A DNA stretch of 38,080 nucleotides from Synechococcales cyanobacterium T60_A2020_003 (GTDB lineage: Bacteria > Cyanobacteriota > Cyanobacteriia > RECH01): NCBI GenBank assembly GCA_015272205.1, contig JACYMB010000083.1, positions 1 through 38,080 of the forward strand, in the 5' to 3' direction. The position numbers and the translations under genes are program-made. How positions within the stretch are numbered: position 1 is the stretch's first letter; the number at the start of each line of letters is the position of its first letter. Shown here piece after piece: positions 8,290 through 16,334 of the stretch. Under the pieces are notes generated by a model. It had not been told where the DNA came from and did no database searches. It saw only the letters and a list, made by a program, of their open reading frames with translations.

Positions 8290-9483
8290 TTAATAACTTG
8301 GATTCAGCCAGTATAAGTAGGTGCTGTAGGCCATCGTGACTACGCCCGTGATTAGGGCGGATTCATCCACCTGGAACTGAGGATGATGCAGGGGATAGTT
8401 GACCTGATCTTCAAATGCAACTCCTAGACGGAACATGGTTCCAGGGGCATGGTCAAGGTAGAGGGAGAAGTCCTCTGCGCCGAGCGAAGGTTCTAAAAGT
8501 AGCTGCACTCGGTGATTGCCCCAGGCTTCTTGGGCCGCTTGTTCCACCAGGCGCGTGAGGCCAGCGTCGTTCAGCACGGAGGGAACCCGACGGTTGTAGT
8601 TCATAACGTACTGTGCCCCGTAGCTTTGGCAGACGCTGGCGACAATGTTTTCAATCCAGTCGGGCAAATCGGCGTGGGTCTCAGGATGGAGCGATCGCAC
8701 CGTGCCGAGGAGCCGGACTTGATCAGCAATGACGTTAGGGGCGCGACCTCCTTGGATTTGCCCGATGGTGAGCACCACGGGACGTAGCGGATTTTGGGTG
8801 CGGCTGATCGCTTGTTGCAGCGTCGTGATTACCTGGGAGGCAATCCAAATCGCGTCAATGGCCTCGTGGGGACGGGCACCATGACCGGATTCCCCGGTGA
8901 TCACGATTTCGAGGTCATCAGCGGCAGCGGTAAGCGCACCGTACCGAATGCCGATATGTCCGGCCTGAATGGTGGGGAAGGTGTGTACCCCCAAAATGGC
9001 ATCCACCTGATCCATGACGCCATCTTTGATCATCCAGCTTGCGCCTTGGGCGGTTTCTTCGGCAGGCTGAAAGATGAAGCGGATGTTACCGGGCAGCCCC
9101 TCCTCAAGCTGGGATAGCACCATCGCGGTTCCCAATCCGACGGTGGTATGGACGTCGTGACCGCAGGCGTGCATGATCCCCAGTTGGCGCGAGGCGTACT
9201 CAAGCTGGGTTTGCTCTTGAATGGGGAGGGCATCCATGTCGGCTCGAATGGCAAGCCTGCGGGAGTCTTGCCCCGAACCGGGCAATTCGCCGATAACCCC
9301 TGTTTTGCCGACCAGTTCTTGAACCTGCAATCCGCAGGAGGATAAAACCCCGGCGACGTAGGCGGCGGTTTGGTACTCTTGCCCGCTCAGTTCGGGGTGG
9401 GCGTGGATGTGGCGGCGAATTTCAATGAGACGAGGAGCGATCGCGTCGGCAATGTCTTGAATGCGGCTGAGCATGGATTCCAT
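8290..9483 (-). CDS. M20-family amidohydrolase (N-acyl-amino-acid hydrolase type)
   Basis: A 397-residue metal-dependent hydrolase. It shows 'RRHIHAHPELSGQEYQTA' near the N-terminus, the metal-site motif 'HACGHDVHTT', the acidic pair in 'FQPAEETAQG', and the dimerisation-domain 'GESGHGARPHEAIDA'. These are typical of the hippurate/IAA-amino-acid hydrolase branch of peptidase M20D, which removes acyl groups from amino acids. The exact substrate cannot be told. No signal peptide is visible. The ATG at 9483 and another at 9474 are both possible starts; neither has a strong ribosome binding site. It ends about 20 bases from the RHH promoter elements and may run into that operon. Confidence 0.9.
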   Translation of the reverse strand: MESMLSRIQDIADAIAPRLIEIRRHIHAHPELSGQEYQTAAYVAGVLSSCGLQVQELVGKTGVIGELPGSGQDSRRLAIRADMDALPIQEQTQLEYASRQLGIMHACGHDVHTTVGLGTAMVLSQLEEGLPGNIRFIFQPAEETAQGASWMIKDGVMDQVDAILGVHTFPTIQAGHIGIRYGALTAAADDLEIVITGESGHGARPHEAIDAIWIASQVITTLQQAISRTQNPLRPVVLTIGQIQGGRAPNVIADQVRLLGTVRSLHPETHADLPDWIENIVASVCQSYGAQYVMNYNRRVPSVLNDAGLTRLVEQAAQEAWGNHRVQLLLEPSLGAEDFSLYLDHAPGTMFRLGVAFEDQVNYPLHHPQFQVDESALITGVVTMAYSTYLYWLNPSY

Positions 9484-9921
9484 GAAATGAATGTGGGTCT
9501 ATTGAGTTTGAGTTTAGGTTTAGGGTTGAGGGCGACATCACCAATGGCAGTGATCCGTTTCGGGGCGGTCAACAGCATGGGTTCCGTTCACGCTACATCT
9601 AGCGTTTCCCTTTGACGTCTGATTGAGTGCAGCGGTTTTCACAAACAGAACCCTAACCCTCACGGCGGAGCAATTGGAAAAAGTTCTAAATTTGTGATGA
9701 TTTTCCCACGAGCTAGACGACAGTTCCCTGATCCTTACAGTAGCGTCTGTTTAGGGTTGACACTGTAGCTCCGGTCAGCATTTTAGACCGAAAAAGCCGT
9801 CGTGAGAAATACAAATGATCCTGGTCGAATCCTATATGTGGTGGCATGATGGGAGAAGCTAAGTAAAAAGTCCCTAAATCTAGAGGTGCGATCGCCACAT
9901 ACAGGATATTAGGGACTGACG
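9484..9921. other. Gene-free region between divergent genes
   Basis: About 440 bases separating the minus-strand amidohydrolase from the plus-strand nuclease gene. Apart from the inverted repeat at 9869-9917, I see no RNA gene or repeat in it. Confidence 0.5.
9869..9917 (+). promoter_or_regulatory. Inverted repeat in the leader of the nuclease gene
   Basis: AGTCCCTAA (9869-9877) and TTAGGGACT (9909-9917) are perfect inverted repeats around a 31-base loop containing a HIP1-type near-palindrome (GGTGCGATCGCCAC). The right arm contains AGGGA just before an ATG at 9922, so if that start is used the ribosome binding site would be hidden in the stem. It could equally be a DNA operator. Confidence 0.4.
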
Positions 9922-9972
9922 ATGGGTTTTAGAGAACGCCGTTGGATAAACCCTGCCACGGGAGCTGTGATT

Positions 9973-10767
9973 ATGCCGTATTTTCTCTCCGCTGCTAAGT
10001 TACAAACCTACTATCGTTGCCCGCAAGCTTATTACTTTCGCTACGAGCGCAAAATGCCGGGAACTGCGTTTTATGGGTCTGCGGCCTTAGGGACGGCACT
10101 CCACCAAGCGCTGGCGCAGATGTATCGCGATTGGCATTACCAGGATGCGACACCACCCCTAGAGTGGATTGAGTCCTGTTGGAACCAGCAGGTCACGGCT
10201 CTCAGTCAGAACCAAATTGTGGAAGGTCGGTCAATTCTGCGGCGGTATTACTATTCGTTTATTGCGAATCAATCGGCGATGCGGCGACCGCTGGCGGTAG
10301 AAGGCCGGGTGCAAGGGTCGCTCAAGGTTGAGAATCTGGAGTTTGTGCTGTCCGGACGGTATGATCGCCTCGATTATTTAGAGGACGGCCTGGAACTCAT
10401 TGATTACAAGTCTGCTAAAGATGTGACCAACTACGAAGATGATGAGGTGGATCTGCAAATTGGCCTCTATTACCTCGCGCTGGAGCAGCGGTACGCCCTG
10501 AGCCTGAAGCAGATGAGTTTGCTGTATTTGCGTACCGGAGACAAGGTGACGTTTGAGGCAACGCCTTTCCATCGGCAGCGGGTCAAAACGGTGATTAGTG
10601 AACTGGCGGTGCAACTGCGGCGCGATCGCAACTGGCAGCCCTTTCCTGGAAATCAGTGCGATCGCTGTGCCTATGCTCGCTACTGTCCAGCAGTTAACGC
10701 CCATCCCGACCCAATTCCTGAGTTTGCCCAGCCAGAACCTCAGCTCCAGCTTGTCTTGAGCCTTTAA
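9973..10767 (+). CDS. RecB/Cas4-like PD-(D/E)XK nuclease with Fe-S cysteines
   Basis: A 264-residue protein starting 'MPYFLSAAKLQTYYRCPQAY', the usual N-terminus of RecB-family PD-(D/E)XK nucleases. The active-site series is visible: 'GRYDRLDYL' (Asp), then 'LELIDYKSAK' (D-x-K), with a later 'DLQIGLYYLAL' (Gln motif). C16 plus three C-terminal cysteines in 'QCDRCAYARYCP' have the 1+3 spacing that holds a 4Fe-4S cluster in Cas4 and AddB-type nucleases. It is stand-alone: no cas genes or CRISPR repeats are nearby, so a DNA repair role is more likely. The start at 9973 gives the family's normal N-terminus; an ATG at 9922 adds 17 residues. It overlaps the convergent CoA-binding gene by 4 bases. 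Confidence 0.85.
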   Translation: MPYFLSAAKLQTYYRCPQAYYFRYERKMPGTAFYGSAALGTALHQALAQMYRDWHYQDATPPLEWIESCWNQQVTALSQNQIVEGRSILRRYYYSFIANQSAMRRPLAVEGRVQGSLKVENLEFVLSGRYDRLDYLEDGLELIDYKSAKDVTNYEDDEVDLQIGLYYLALEQRYALSLKQMSLLYLRTGDKVTFEATPFHRQRVKTVISELAVQLRRDRNWQPFPGNQCDRCAYARYCPAVNAHPDPIPEFAQPEPQLQLVLSL

Positions 10768-11192
10768 GGTGCCTCTGGCGAGGGGGTGAGTCCTAATCGT
10801 AGATACTCGATTTTGATGCAGCGATCCATAATTGGTGTGATTCCCGCTGCGGTGAGTCGTTGGGCGGTGGCGTCGTCTTGAATCCCCAACTGTGCCCAGA
10901 ACATTTTTGCACCAATGGCGATCGCCGCTTCTGCGATTTCGGGTAAAAACTCGGAACGTCGGAAGACATTGACTAAATCAATCGAGTCGGGAATCGCGTT
11001 CAGTGTGGGGTAGCACAGTTCTCCGTCGATGGTAGACAGAACGGGATTGACGGGATACACGCGATAGCCAGCGTCTCTTAAAAATGCGGCAATCTGGTAG
11101 CTGGCGCGATGGGGTTTATGGGAATGGCCGACTAGGGCGATCGTGCGGGTTTGCCTGAGCAGGGTGCGTAGAGTTGCGTCGTCTGGAGCCAT
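10764..11192 (-). CDS. CoA-binding domain protein (YccU-like)
   Basis: A 142-residue single-domain protein with a Rossmann-type fold: 'TIALVGHSHKPHRASYQIAA' (nucleotide-binding loop), 'GYRVYPVNPVL', 'DLVNVFRRSEFLPEIAEAAI' and 'MFWAQLGIQ'. These match the CoA_binding_2 family found alone in many bacteria, with unknown physiological role. The ATG is at 11192. The 3' end overlaps the convergent nuclease gene by 4 bases, so the two share almost no termination space. Confidence 0.88.
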   Translation of the reverse strand: MAPDDATLRTLLRQTRTIALVGHSHKPHRASYQIAAFLRDAGYRVYPVNPVLSTIDGELCYPTLNAIPDSIDLVNVFRRSEFLPEIAEAAIAIGAKMFWAQLGIQDDATAQRLTAAGITPIMDRCIKIEYLRLGLTPSPEAP

Positions 11193-11441
11193 AGGGTTCA
11201 GTGGTTGGTAGGGGCGGATTTTGCAGTAAATCTTAGATATTCGATAAGGGCGATCGGTTCAACTCGTCCGCACCGATCATCGATATACCCGCATTTGCAG
11301 TGTCGATCTGCGGTGTTTAGATTAACCGCACATATGAAAAGCCACTTACAATCTAGCCTTGAGCAGAATCAGGGGATGTAGAATTCCGATGTTGTTTGGG
11401 TGATTTCCCATCGTCTGTGTTCCTGTCATGGGTACGATACT

Positions 11442-12647
11442 ATGCGGCCATTTTTTCTAGTTGGAGTAACTCTAGGACTTCTGGTTGGAGTTGCATCTTC
11501 CGTTCAGGCGACCCCAGACGATCTTCCTCAACCCTCCCTAAGCGCTGATCTAGATTCAGACTCAGATGGGGTCAGCCAGAAGGCGATCGCCCTTTCTGTC
11601 TCAACGTCTCCCCAACCGCTCATCGCCCAATCTCCCCCCAGACCTCAACAGCCCCCACCATCCTTACAGCCATTACCCGAAGAACTTCCCCCGCCACCCT
11701 TGCCGCCGCCGCAGGATCTCCTCAACCCCGATGTGGATCAGCAGCCTGAAACAACGGACGAGACTCCAACCACCGAGGGAACTCCAGGAGAGATCCCAGA
11801 CACAATTACAGTTCAAGGGTTTGAAGTTCTCGGTAGCACCGTCTTTAGTGACGCCGAACTTCAGGCCGTAACTGAACCGTTTACCAATCGCCCCATTACC
11901 TTTGCCGAGTTGCTCCAGGCTCGATCCGCCATCACCCAGCTCTACACCGATGCGGGATACATCACCTCAGGAGCCTACATTCCTCCTCAAACCCTAGAGG
12001 ATGGCATTGTGCAAATTCAGGTGGTGGAGGGGAGTCTGGCGGACATTAACATCACAGGGAATGAACGGCTGCGGGCAGATTACGTGCGGAGTCGAGTGGC
12101 GATCGCCGCTAGTCCCCCGCTAAATGTCAACAATCTGCTGGAAGGATTACAGCTTCTTCAACTCAATCCCTTGATCGAAACCCTATCGGCGGAATTATCA
12201 GCCGGGGTGCGTCCCGGAACCAGCATTCTTGACATCACGGTTCAGGAAGCCGATACCCTGGGAGTGGCGATCAGCTTGGACAACTCGCGATCGCCCAGTA
12301 TCGGCACCTTTCAGCAGGACATTGAACTCAGCCAAGCGAATCTGCTGGGCTTTGGGGATCGCATTTCCCTGACCTACGCCCACACGGGGGGCAGTAGTGA
12401 AGTGGATGGCAGCTATTTGATTCCGCTTAATCCCCGCAACGGAACGCTAGGTCTCAATGTGGGATTTAACGACGGGAACGTGATTGAGCCTCCCTTTGAT
12501 CAACTGGATCTGACGGCAACCTCTAGCTACTATGAACTCGCATTTCGCCAGCCCCTGTACCAGTCGCCCAGCGAAGAGTTTGCCCTGGGGGTGGTGCTGT
12601 CCTGCAGCTTGCCGAACTCGATAACTTTTTTCGCTCCGCCTGTCTGA
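11442..12647 (+). pseudogene. TpsB (ShlB/FhaC-type) outer-membrane transporter, truncated
   Basis: The ATG at 11442 starts a signal peptide ('MRPFFLVGVTLGLLVGVASS', cleavage after VQA). A Pro-rich region follows, then POTRA domains ('VQGFEVLGSTVFSDAELQAV', 'LYTDAGYITSGAYIPPQ', 'GNERLRADYVRSRV') and the beginning of a beta-barrel ('LSQANLLGFGDRISLTYAHT'). TpsB proteins export a partner TpsA protein across the outer membrane and usually exceed 550 residues; here recognisable sequence ends near residue 385 ('FALGVVLS') and 16 unrelated codons lead to a stop. At that point the other frame is already CHAT-protein sequence, so the rest of the barrel was deleted. It cannot form a full barrel. A GTG at 11400 in the same frame would precede the signal peptide and is unlikely. 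Confidence 0.85.
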
Positions 12648-13633
12648 ATGCCCAAGAGGTACAGATAGACCAAATAGACCAGGCCGCCGCCGTTATTTAC
12701 CCGATTTTGCTGGACGATCGCCTCGCCGTGATTCTCAGTTTGCCAGGGCGATCGCTTCAGGAATTTACGGTTTCGGTTCCGCGTCAAGAGGTCGAGTCTG
12801 TGGTTGCGAATTTGGTACGAACCCTGCGGATTCCGCCAGACAGTCGCGGTCATCTCCCCTTTGCCCAACAGCTTTACGATTGGCTCGTGCGTCCCCTAGA
12901 ACCTGTGTTAGCCAGCAGTCAAGTGGAAACGCTAGTTTTCGTCCCCGACAGCGTGCTGCAAAACGTTCCGATGGCGGCCCTCCACGATGGAACGCAGTAT
13001 CTCATTCATCGCTATGGGGTGGCGCTCACGCCCAGCCTCCAGCTTTTAGAAACTCGCCCCATTGCCTCAACCGAACTGAGCGTGATCAAGGCCGGACTCA
13101 GCGAAGCACGAGCGGGATTCGCGCCCCTGCCGGGTGTGGTCGAGGAGCTTGCCCAACTGGAAAAACTAGTGCCCCAAGGCGGGGTGCTGCTCAATCAGCA
13201 GTTCACCGATGCCGGGTTAACGCAAGCGATCGAAACAGTTCCTGCCCCGATTGTTCATTTGGCAACCCACGGGCAATTTAGCTCCCAGTTAGAAGAAACG
13301 TTTATTTTGACCTGGGATGGTGCCATCAACGTGGGGGAACTCAGTCAGCTTTTACGTGCCGTCAGCCAAGATGAGCATCCCGTTGAAATGCTGGTACTCA
13401 GTGCTTGTCAGACTGCGGTGGGCGATCGCCGTGCCGCCTTAGGATTGGCAGGGATGGCAGTAGGTGCGGGGGCACGCAGTACGGTGGCAAGCCTCTGGCA
13501 AGTGGATATTGCCGTTGAAGGGGTGACCAAAGCCGAAGCCTTACGCCGCGCTCAAGAAAAACTGATCAATGATCCGCTGTACCGACGACCCTACTTTTGG
13601 TCGGCCTTTGTGCTGGTTGGAAATTGGCTGTAG
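12599..13633 (+). pseudogene. CHAT-domain protease, N-terminally truncated
   Basis: From about 12599 the frame reads 'VLQLAELDNFFRSACL', then 'AAAVIYPILLDDRLAVILSL', the pre-domain usual in cyanobacterial TPR-CHAT proteins. The CHAT (caspase-like) domain follows, with the catalytic His in 'HLATHGQF' and Cys in 'LSACQTAVGDRRAALGLAG'. The N-terminal TPR or haemagglutinin-type part and the start codon are gone, joined to a broken TpsB gene in another frame. Near the end 'SLWQVD' runs straight into 'VTKAEALRRAQ'; related proteins usually carry about 15 more residues there, so a small in-frame deletion is likely. TpsB and CHAT genes are common neighbours in cyanobacteria, so one deletion can explain the fusion. 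Confidence 0.8.
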
Positions 13634-13652
13634 ATCAAGGCCATGACCCAAG

Positions 13653-13682
13653 AAAAAGAGCGTACCGTTGTCAGCACGCTCT
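13653..13682 (-). terminator. Terminator of the DUF3747/SLH gene
   Basis: On the minus strand AGAGCGT, a 12-base loop and ACGCTCT are followed by TTTTTCTT: a 7-pair stem with a U-tract, 60 bases after the stop of the minus-strand gene. It lies between convergent genes. Confidence 0.7.
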
Positions 13683-13742
13683 CAACTGTTTTCAGTCAAC
13701 TCTAACGAGAACTTCGATGAAACCAAACCTTACGGATAGACC

Positions 13743-15047
13743 TTAGCCCTGAGCTTCGCTGGTGACTTCAGGTTCACCGCTGACACAGTTCATCATGCGG
13801 AGGGTGGCTGCTGTCGCATAGTTGCGCTGAGCGGATTGATTGGGTGCAAAGGCCTCACCACGCTCGTTCAGAGGAGAAGCCACGCCACAGAAGGACGACA
13901 TGTCCGTAATCAACGATTCTGCCCAGTGTCCAGAGGTATCAGAGAACTGTTTCGGATCTTGCGTGTCTTCTAACTCGGCGGCATTCCCTTGAGCGGTTTG
14001 GGCATACTCAGCCGCACGGCGGAGAACTGCCATCAGTTCAGCACGGGTCACGGCTTGCGCTGGACGGAACAGCCCATCTTGATAGCCCGTAACGATGTTG
14101 TTGTCCTGAGCAAACTTGATCTTTGCAGCGCTCCAACGGGTGCTTTCGACATCCGCAAAGGGACGACCACTCACAGAGGTGGGCAGGTTCAGATCAACGC
14201 CTTCTACGTTGTCTAACGCTTCAAGAACGATGGACACCAGTTGTTCACGAGTTAGCGATGCGGTTGGACGGAAGGTACCGTCTTCAGGGAATCCGGCGAT
14301 GAAGCCAATATCGACGGCTTCTTGAATTTCACGGGCGTAAATGTCGGTGGAAATATCACGGAAGGCGTAGGTCTGGGAACCGTTATTTCCAGTATTTCCG
14401 GTGTTGCCCGTATTTCCAGTATTTCCGGTGTTGCCCGTATTTCCAGTATTTCCGGTGTTGCCGCTGCTAACGGTATCAGCTAAGTCTCCTTCGTAGGTTA
14501 GGTAAACATGACCTAAGGCTTGACCTTCATAGGTACGCTTTGTAAAACGCCAGCCATCATTCAAGTTAATCTTGGCAAAGTCCGTTGTAACGCCATTGGT
14601 TTTACCAATTAAAAGTTCTGGCCCGGTGCGGTTGAAGGGGCTACCGATTAGCAACATATCCCCATCACGGTTTACAACGCGCAAGCTGTATTGCAACCCT
14701 AAATCTTCGCCATTGGCACGAATGGAATAGCCATTGCTGTCGGTGCTGCGTCCGCAAATTCCAGTGAAATCGAAGCTGAGAAGTAGCGGATCAATAATAG
14801 TAGGGCTGCTACCACTTTCACTCCAGCAGGAGCGAGAGGACGAGACTTGTTCTAATATGAGAAGCTGATGAGAAGCACCGCTGCCAATGGGAGATGCGAT
14901 CGCAACAAACTTGCTTTGATCGACTTCTTTTTGTCCGAATGCAGAAGCCGAAAAAGCAGGTGCAATGCTAACCAACGTTCCCACGGCGGTCGTTGCGAGT
15001 GCGGCGGATAAAGCAGTGATGCGGCGGATCGCGGATTTCATGGACAT
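13743..15047 (-). CDS. Secreted DUF3747 protein with SLH domains
   Basis: A 434-residue exported protein. A signal peptide (about residues 1-33, ending 'APAFSASA') is followed by a DUF3747-type domain (about 36-190: 'FGQKEVDQSKFVAIASPIG', 'LLILEQ', 'GICGRSTDSNGYSIRANGED'). Then comes a low-complexity (GNT)8 linker and two to three S-layer homology units: 'FRDISTDIYAREIQEAVD...FRPTASLTREQ', 'FADVESTRWSAAKIKFAQ...FRPAQAVTRAE' and a C-terminal one. SLH modules usually bind cell-wall polymers, so it is probably a cell-surface or periplasmic wall protein. The linker is encoded by three 27-base tandem copies, prone to length change. ATG at 15047; terminator at 13653-13682. Confidence 0.85.
   Translation of the reverse strand: MSMKSAIRRITALSAALATTAVGTLVSIAPAFSASAFGQKEVDQSKFVAIASPIGSGASHQLLILEQVSSSRSCWSESGSSPTIIDPLLLSFDFTGICGRSTDSNGYSIRANGEDLGLQYSLRVVNRDGDMLLIGSPFNRTGPELLIGKTNGVTTDFAKINLNDGWRFTKRTYEGQALGHVYLTYEGDLADTVSSGNTGNTGNTGNTGNTGNTGNTGNTGNNGSQTYAFRDISTDIYAREIQEAVDIGFIAGFPEDGTFRPTASLTREQLVSIVLEALDNVEGVDLNLPTSVSGRPFADVESTRWSAAKIKFAQDNNIVTGYQDGLFRPAQAVTRAELMAVLRRAAEYAQTAQGNAAELEDTQDPKQFSDTSGHWAESLITDMSSFCGVASPLNERGEAFAPNQSAQRNYATAATLRMMNCVSGEPEVTSEAQG
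14384..14464 (-). repeat. 27-base tandem repeat encoding the GNT linker
   Basis: Three near-perfect 27-base units (14384-14410, 14411-14437, 14438-14464) encode most of the Gly-Asn-Thr repeat between the DUF3747 and SLH parts. Such in-frame repeats commonly vary in copy number between strains. Confidence 0.85.
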
Positions 15048-15641
15048 CTCCTAGAGTTCTTGTGATGTATCTTGTTCTTGTGAGGAAGGGGGTCGTTAAG
15101 CCTGAAATCATTACAGCAATGTCTGCTGGTTTTGATATGTAGAGTTAACGAAACAAAACGTTTCTGAAGCTATCGCTTTAGACCTATTTGGTTCAAATAT
15201 CTATAGGCGTCTTTCAAAAACGTGAGGGTTGAAATGGATGACGAACTTTGTAGAAAAAAGTTCTTGGCTTCACAAAATAATCAGGTTTTTGTGGTAAGCA
15301 TCGATTCAGTATTCTGAGATTCATTTCTTTGCTAAAAGTTCCCTGCTCTGAATTTAGAATCGTTGGTGTTTGAACTTGATTCTTATTATTCATGAGGCGA
15401 TCGCCTTTTTGAAGTGCGAGGGTCTAAGTTCTTGAACTGTGACAGTTTCAGAAACCGAGAGGAGTCTCCTAAATGGCCTGCAATGCTTGATATTCCGCAC
15501 CTTCTAGTGTCCTGCTCTTCCAGGGAATCGCATATTTTTAGAGCTAGGGAGGGGGGCGATCGCAAATCTGGTCTAAGCATAGGGAACTATTTGGGCAAAC
15601 GCTCTTCAGTAAAGAATTTAACCCACGGTATCGTGTAGCAC
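15048..15641. other. Gene-free region upstream of the DUF3747/SLH gene
   Basis: About 590 AT-rich bases. GTTCTTGTGA occurs twice with an 18-base period (15056-15065 and 15074-15083), just before the DUF3747/SLH start. A HIP1-extended GGCGATCGCC followed by TTTTT lies near 15400. No gene, RNA or mobile element was recognised. Confidence 0.45.
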
Positions 15642-16334
15642 CTACCAAAGTCGTAGTTGCGTGATCGCAATATTGCCGCTAAAACAGACATCTACATCCG
15701 CGCCTGGATCGCGCCGTCGCTGGGCATAGTCTCCAGTATACCGATACTGGTTTTGCTCGATGTGAAAATCTGTGGGTAGGGGTTGCGTACAGGCTGAACA
15801 GTAGATCATCTGAGGGTCTGGATCGTCTGATTCGACGTGGGGAAGATTCACATTCCAGAAAGTGCCCTCCGGGATCGGTTGACTGAGAAGCTGTTCTAAG
15901 ACCTGCACCGTCAGATCGGTTGCCCTGTCCCAGTCAATGGGGCGACCCCGTTTAATGTAGTGGGATACGGCAATTCCTGGCACACGCAGTAGTGTCGCCT
16001 CGCGCACCGCAGCAACGGTGCCGGAAATGTAGATATCTGAACCTAGATTGCCGCCTGCGTTGATTCCCGATAGAACTAGGGTGGCATCCGGTTGCAGGTA
16101 GCGCACGCCGAGGCGGGTACAGTCTACGGGCGTACCATCTACGGCAAATTCCGTTTCATTGCGCTGTTCTACGGTAATGGGGCGATGGGTGGAGGTTTGG
16201 TGGCTGCAGCCCGATTGATGATCTTTGGGTGCGACTAAGACGCTTGGGATAGGGTGAATACGGGCGATCGCCTGTTGCATGGCGCGAATGCCGGGGGCAT
16301 CGATGCCATCGTCGTTGGTGAGAATTACGGTCAT
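15642..16334 (-). CDS. surE: 5'/3'-nucleotidase SurE
   Basis: A 230-residue protein with the SurE metal motif 'ILTNDDGIDAPGI' (N7, D8, D9) at the N-terminus, 'VLVAPKDHQSG', 'GTPVDCTRLG' and 'VLSGINAGGNLGSDIYISGT'. SurE removes phosphate from nucleoside 5'- and 3'-monophosphates with a divalent metal. The ATG at 16334 is chosen because it begins the family N-terminus 'MTVILTNDDG'; a longer frame reads into the upstream gene. It overlaps the preceding GTPase gene by ATGA, so translation is probably coupled. Confidence 0.95.
   Translation of the reverse strand: MTVILTNDDGIDAPGIRAMQQAIARIHPIPSVLVAPKDHQSGCSHQTSTHRPITVEQRNETEFAVDGTPVDCTRLGVRYLQPDATLVLSGINAGGNLGSDIYISGTVAAVREATLLRVPGIAVSHYIKRGRPIDWDRATDLTVQVLEQLLSQPIPEGTFWNVNLPHVESDDPDPQMIYCSACTQPLPTDFHIEQNQYRYTGDYAQRRRDPGADVDVCFSGNIAITQLRLW

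Noticed and set aside
9800-9850. GGTCGAATCC resembling a tRNA T-arm
   Set aside because: No matching acceptor, D or anticodon stems around it.
9973-10767. Cas4 and a CRISPR locus
   Set aside because: The nuclease has Cas4-like cysteines, but no cas1, cas2 or repeat-spacer array is present in the window.
15386-15638. Short frames on both strands upstream of the DUF3747/SLH gene
   Set aside because: They overlap each other, lack start signals and show no protein-like pattern.
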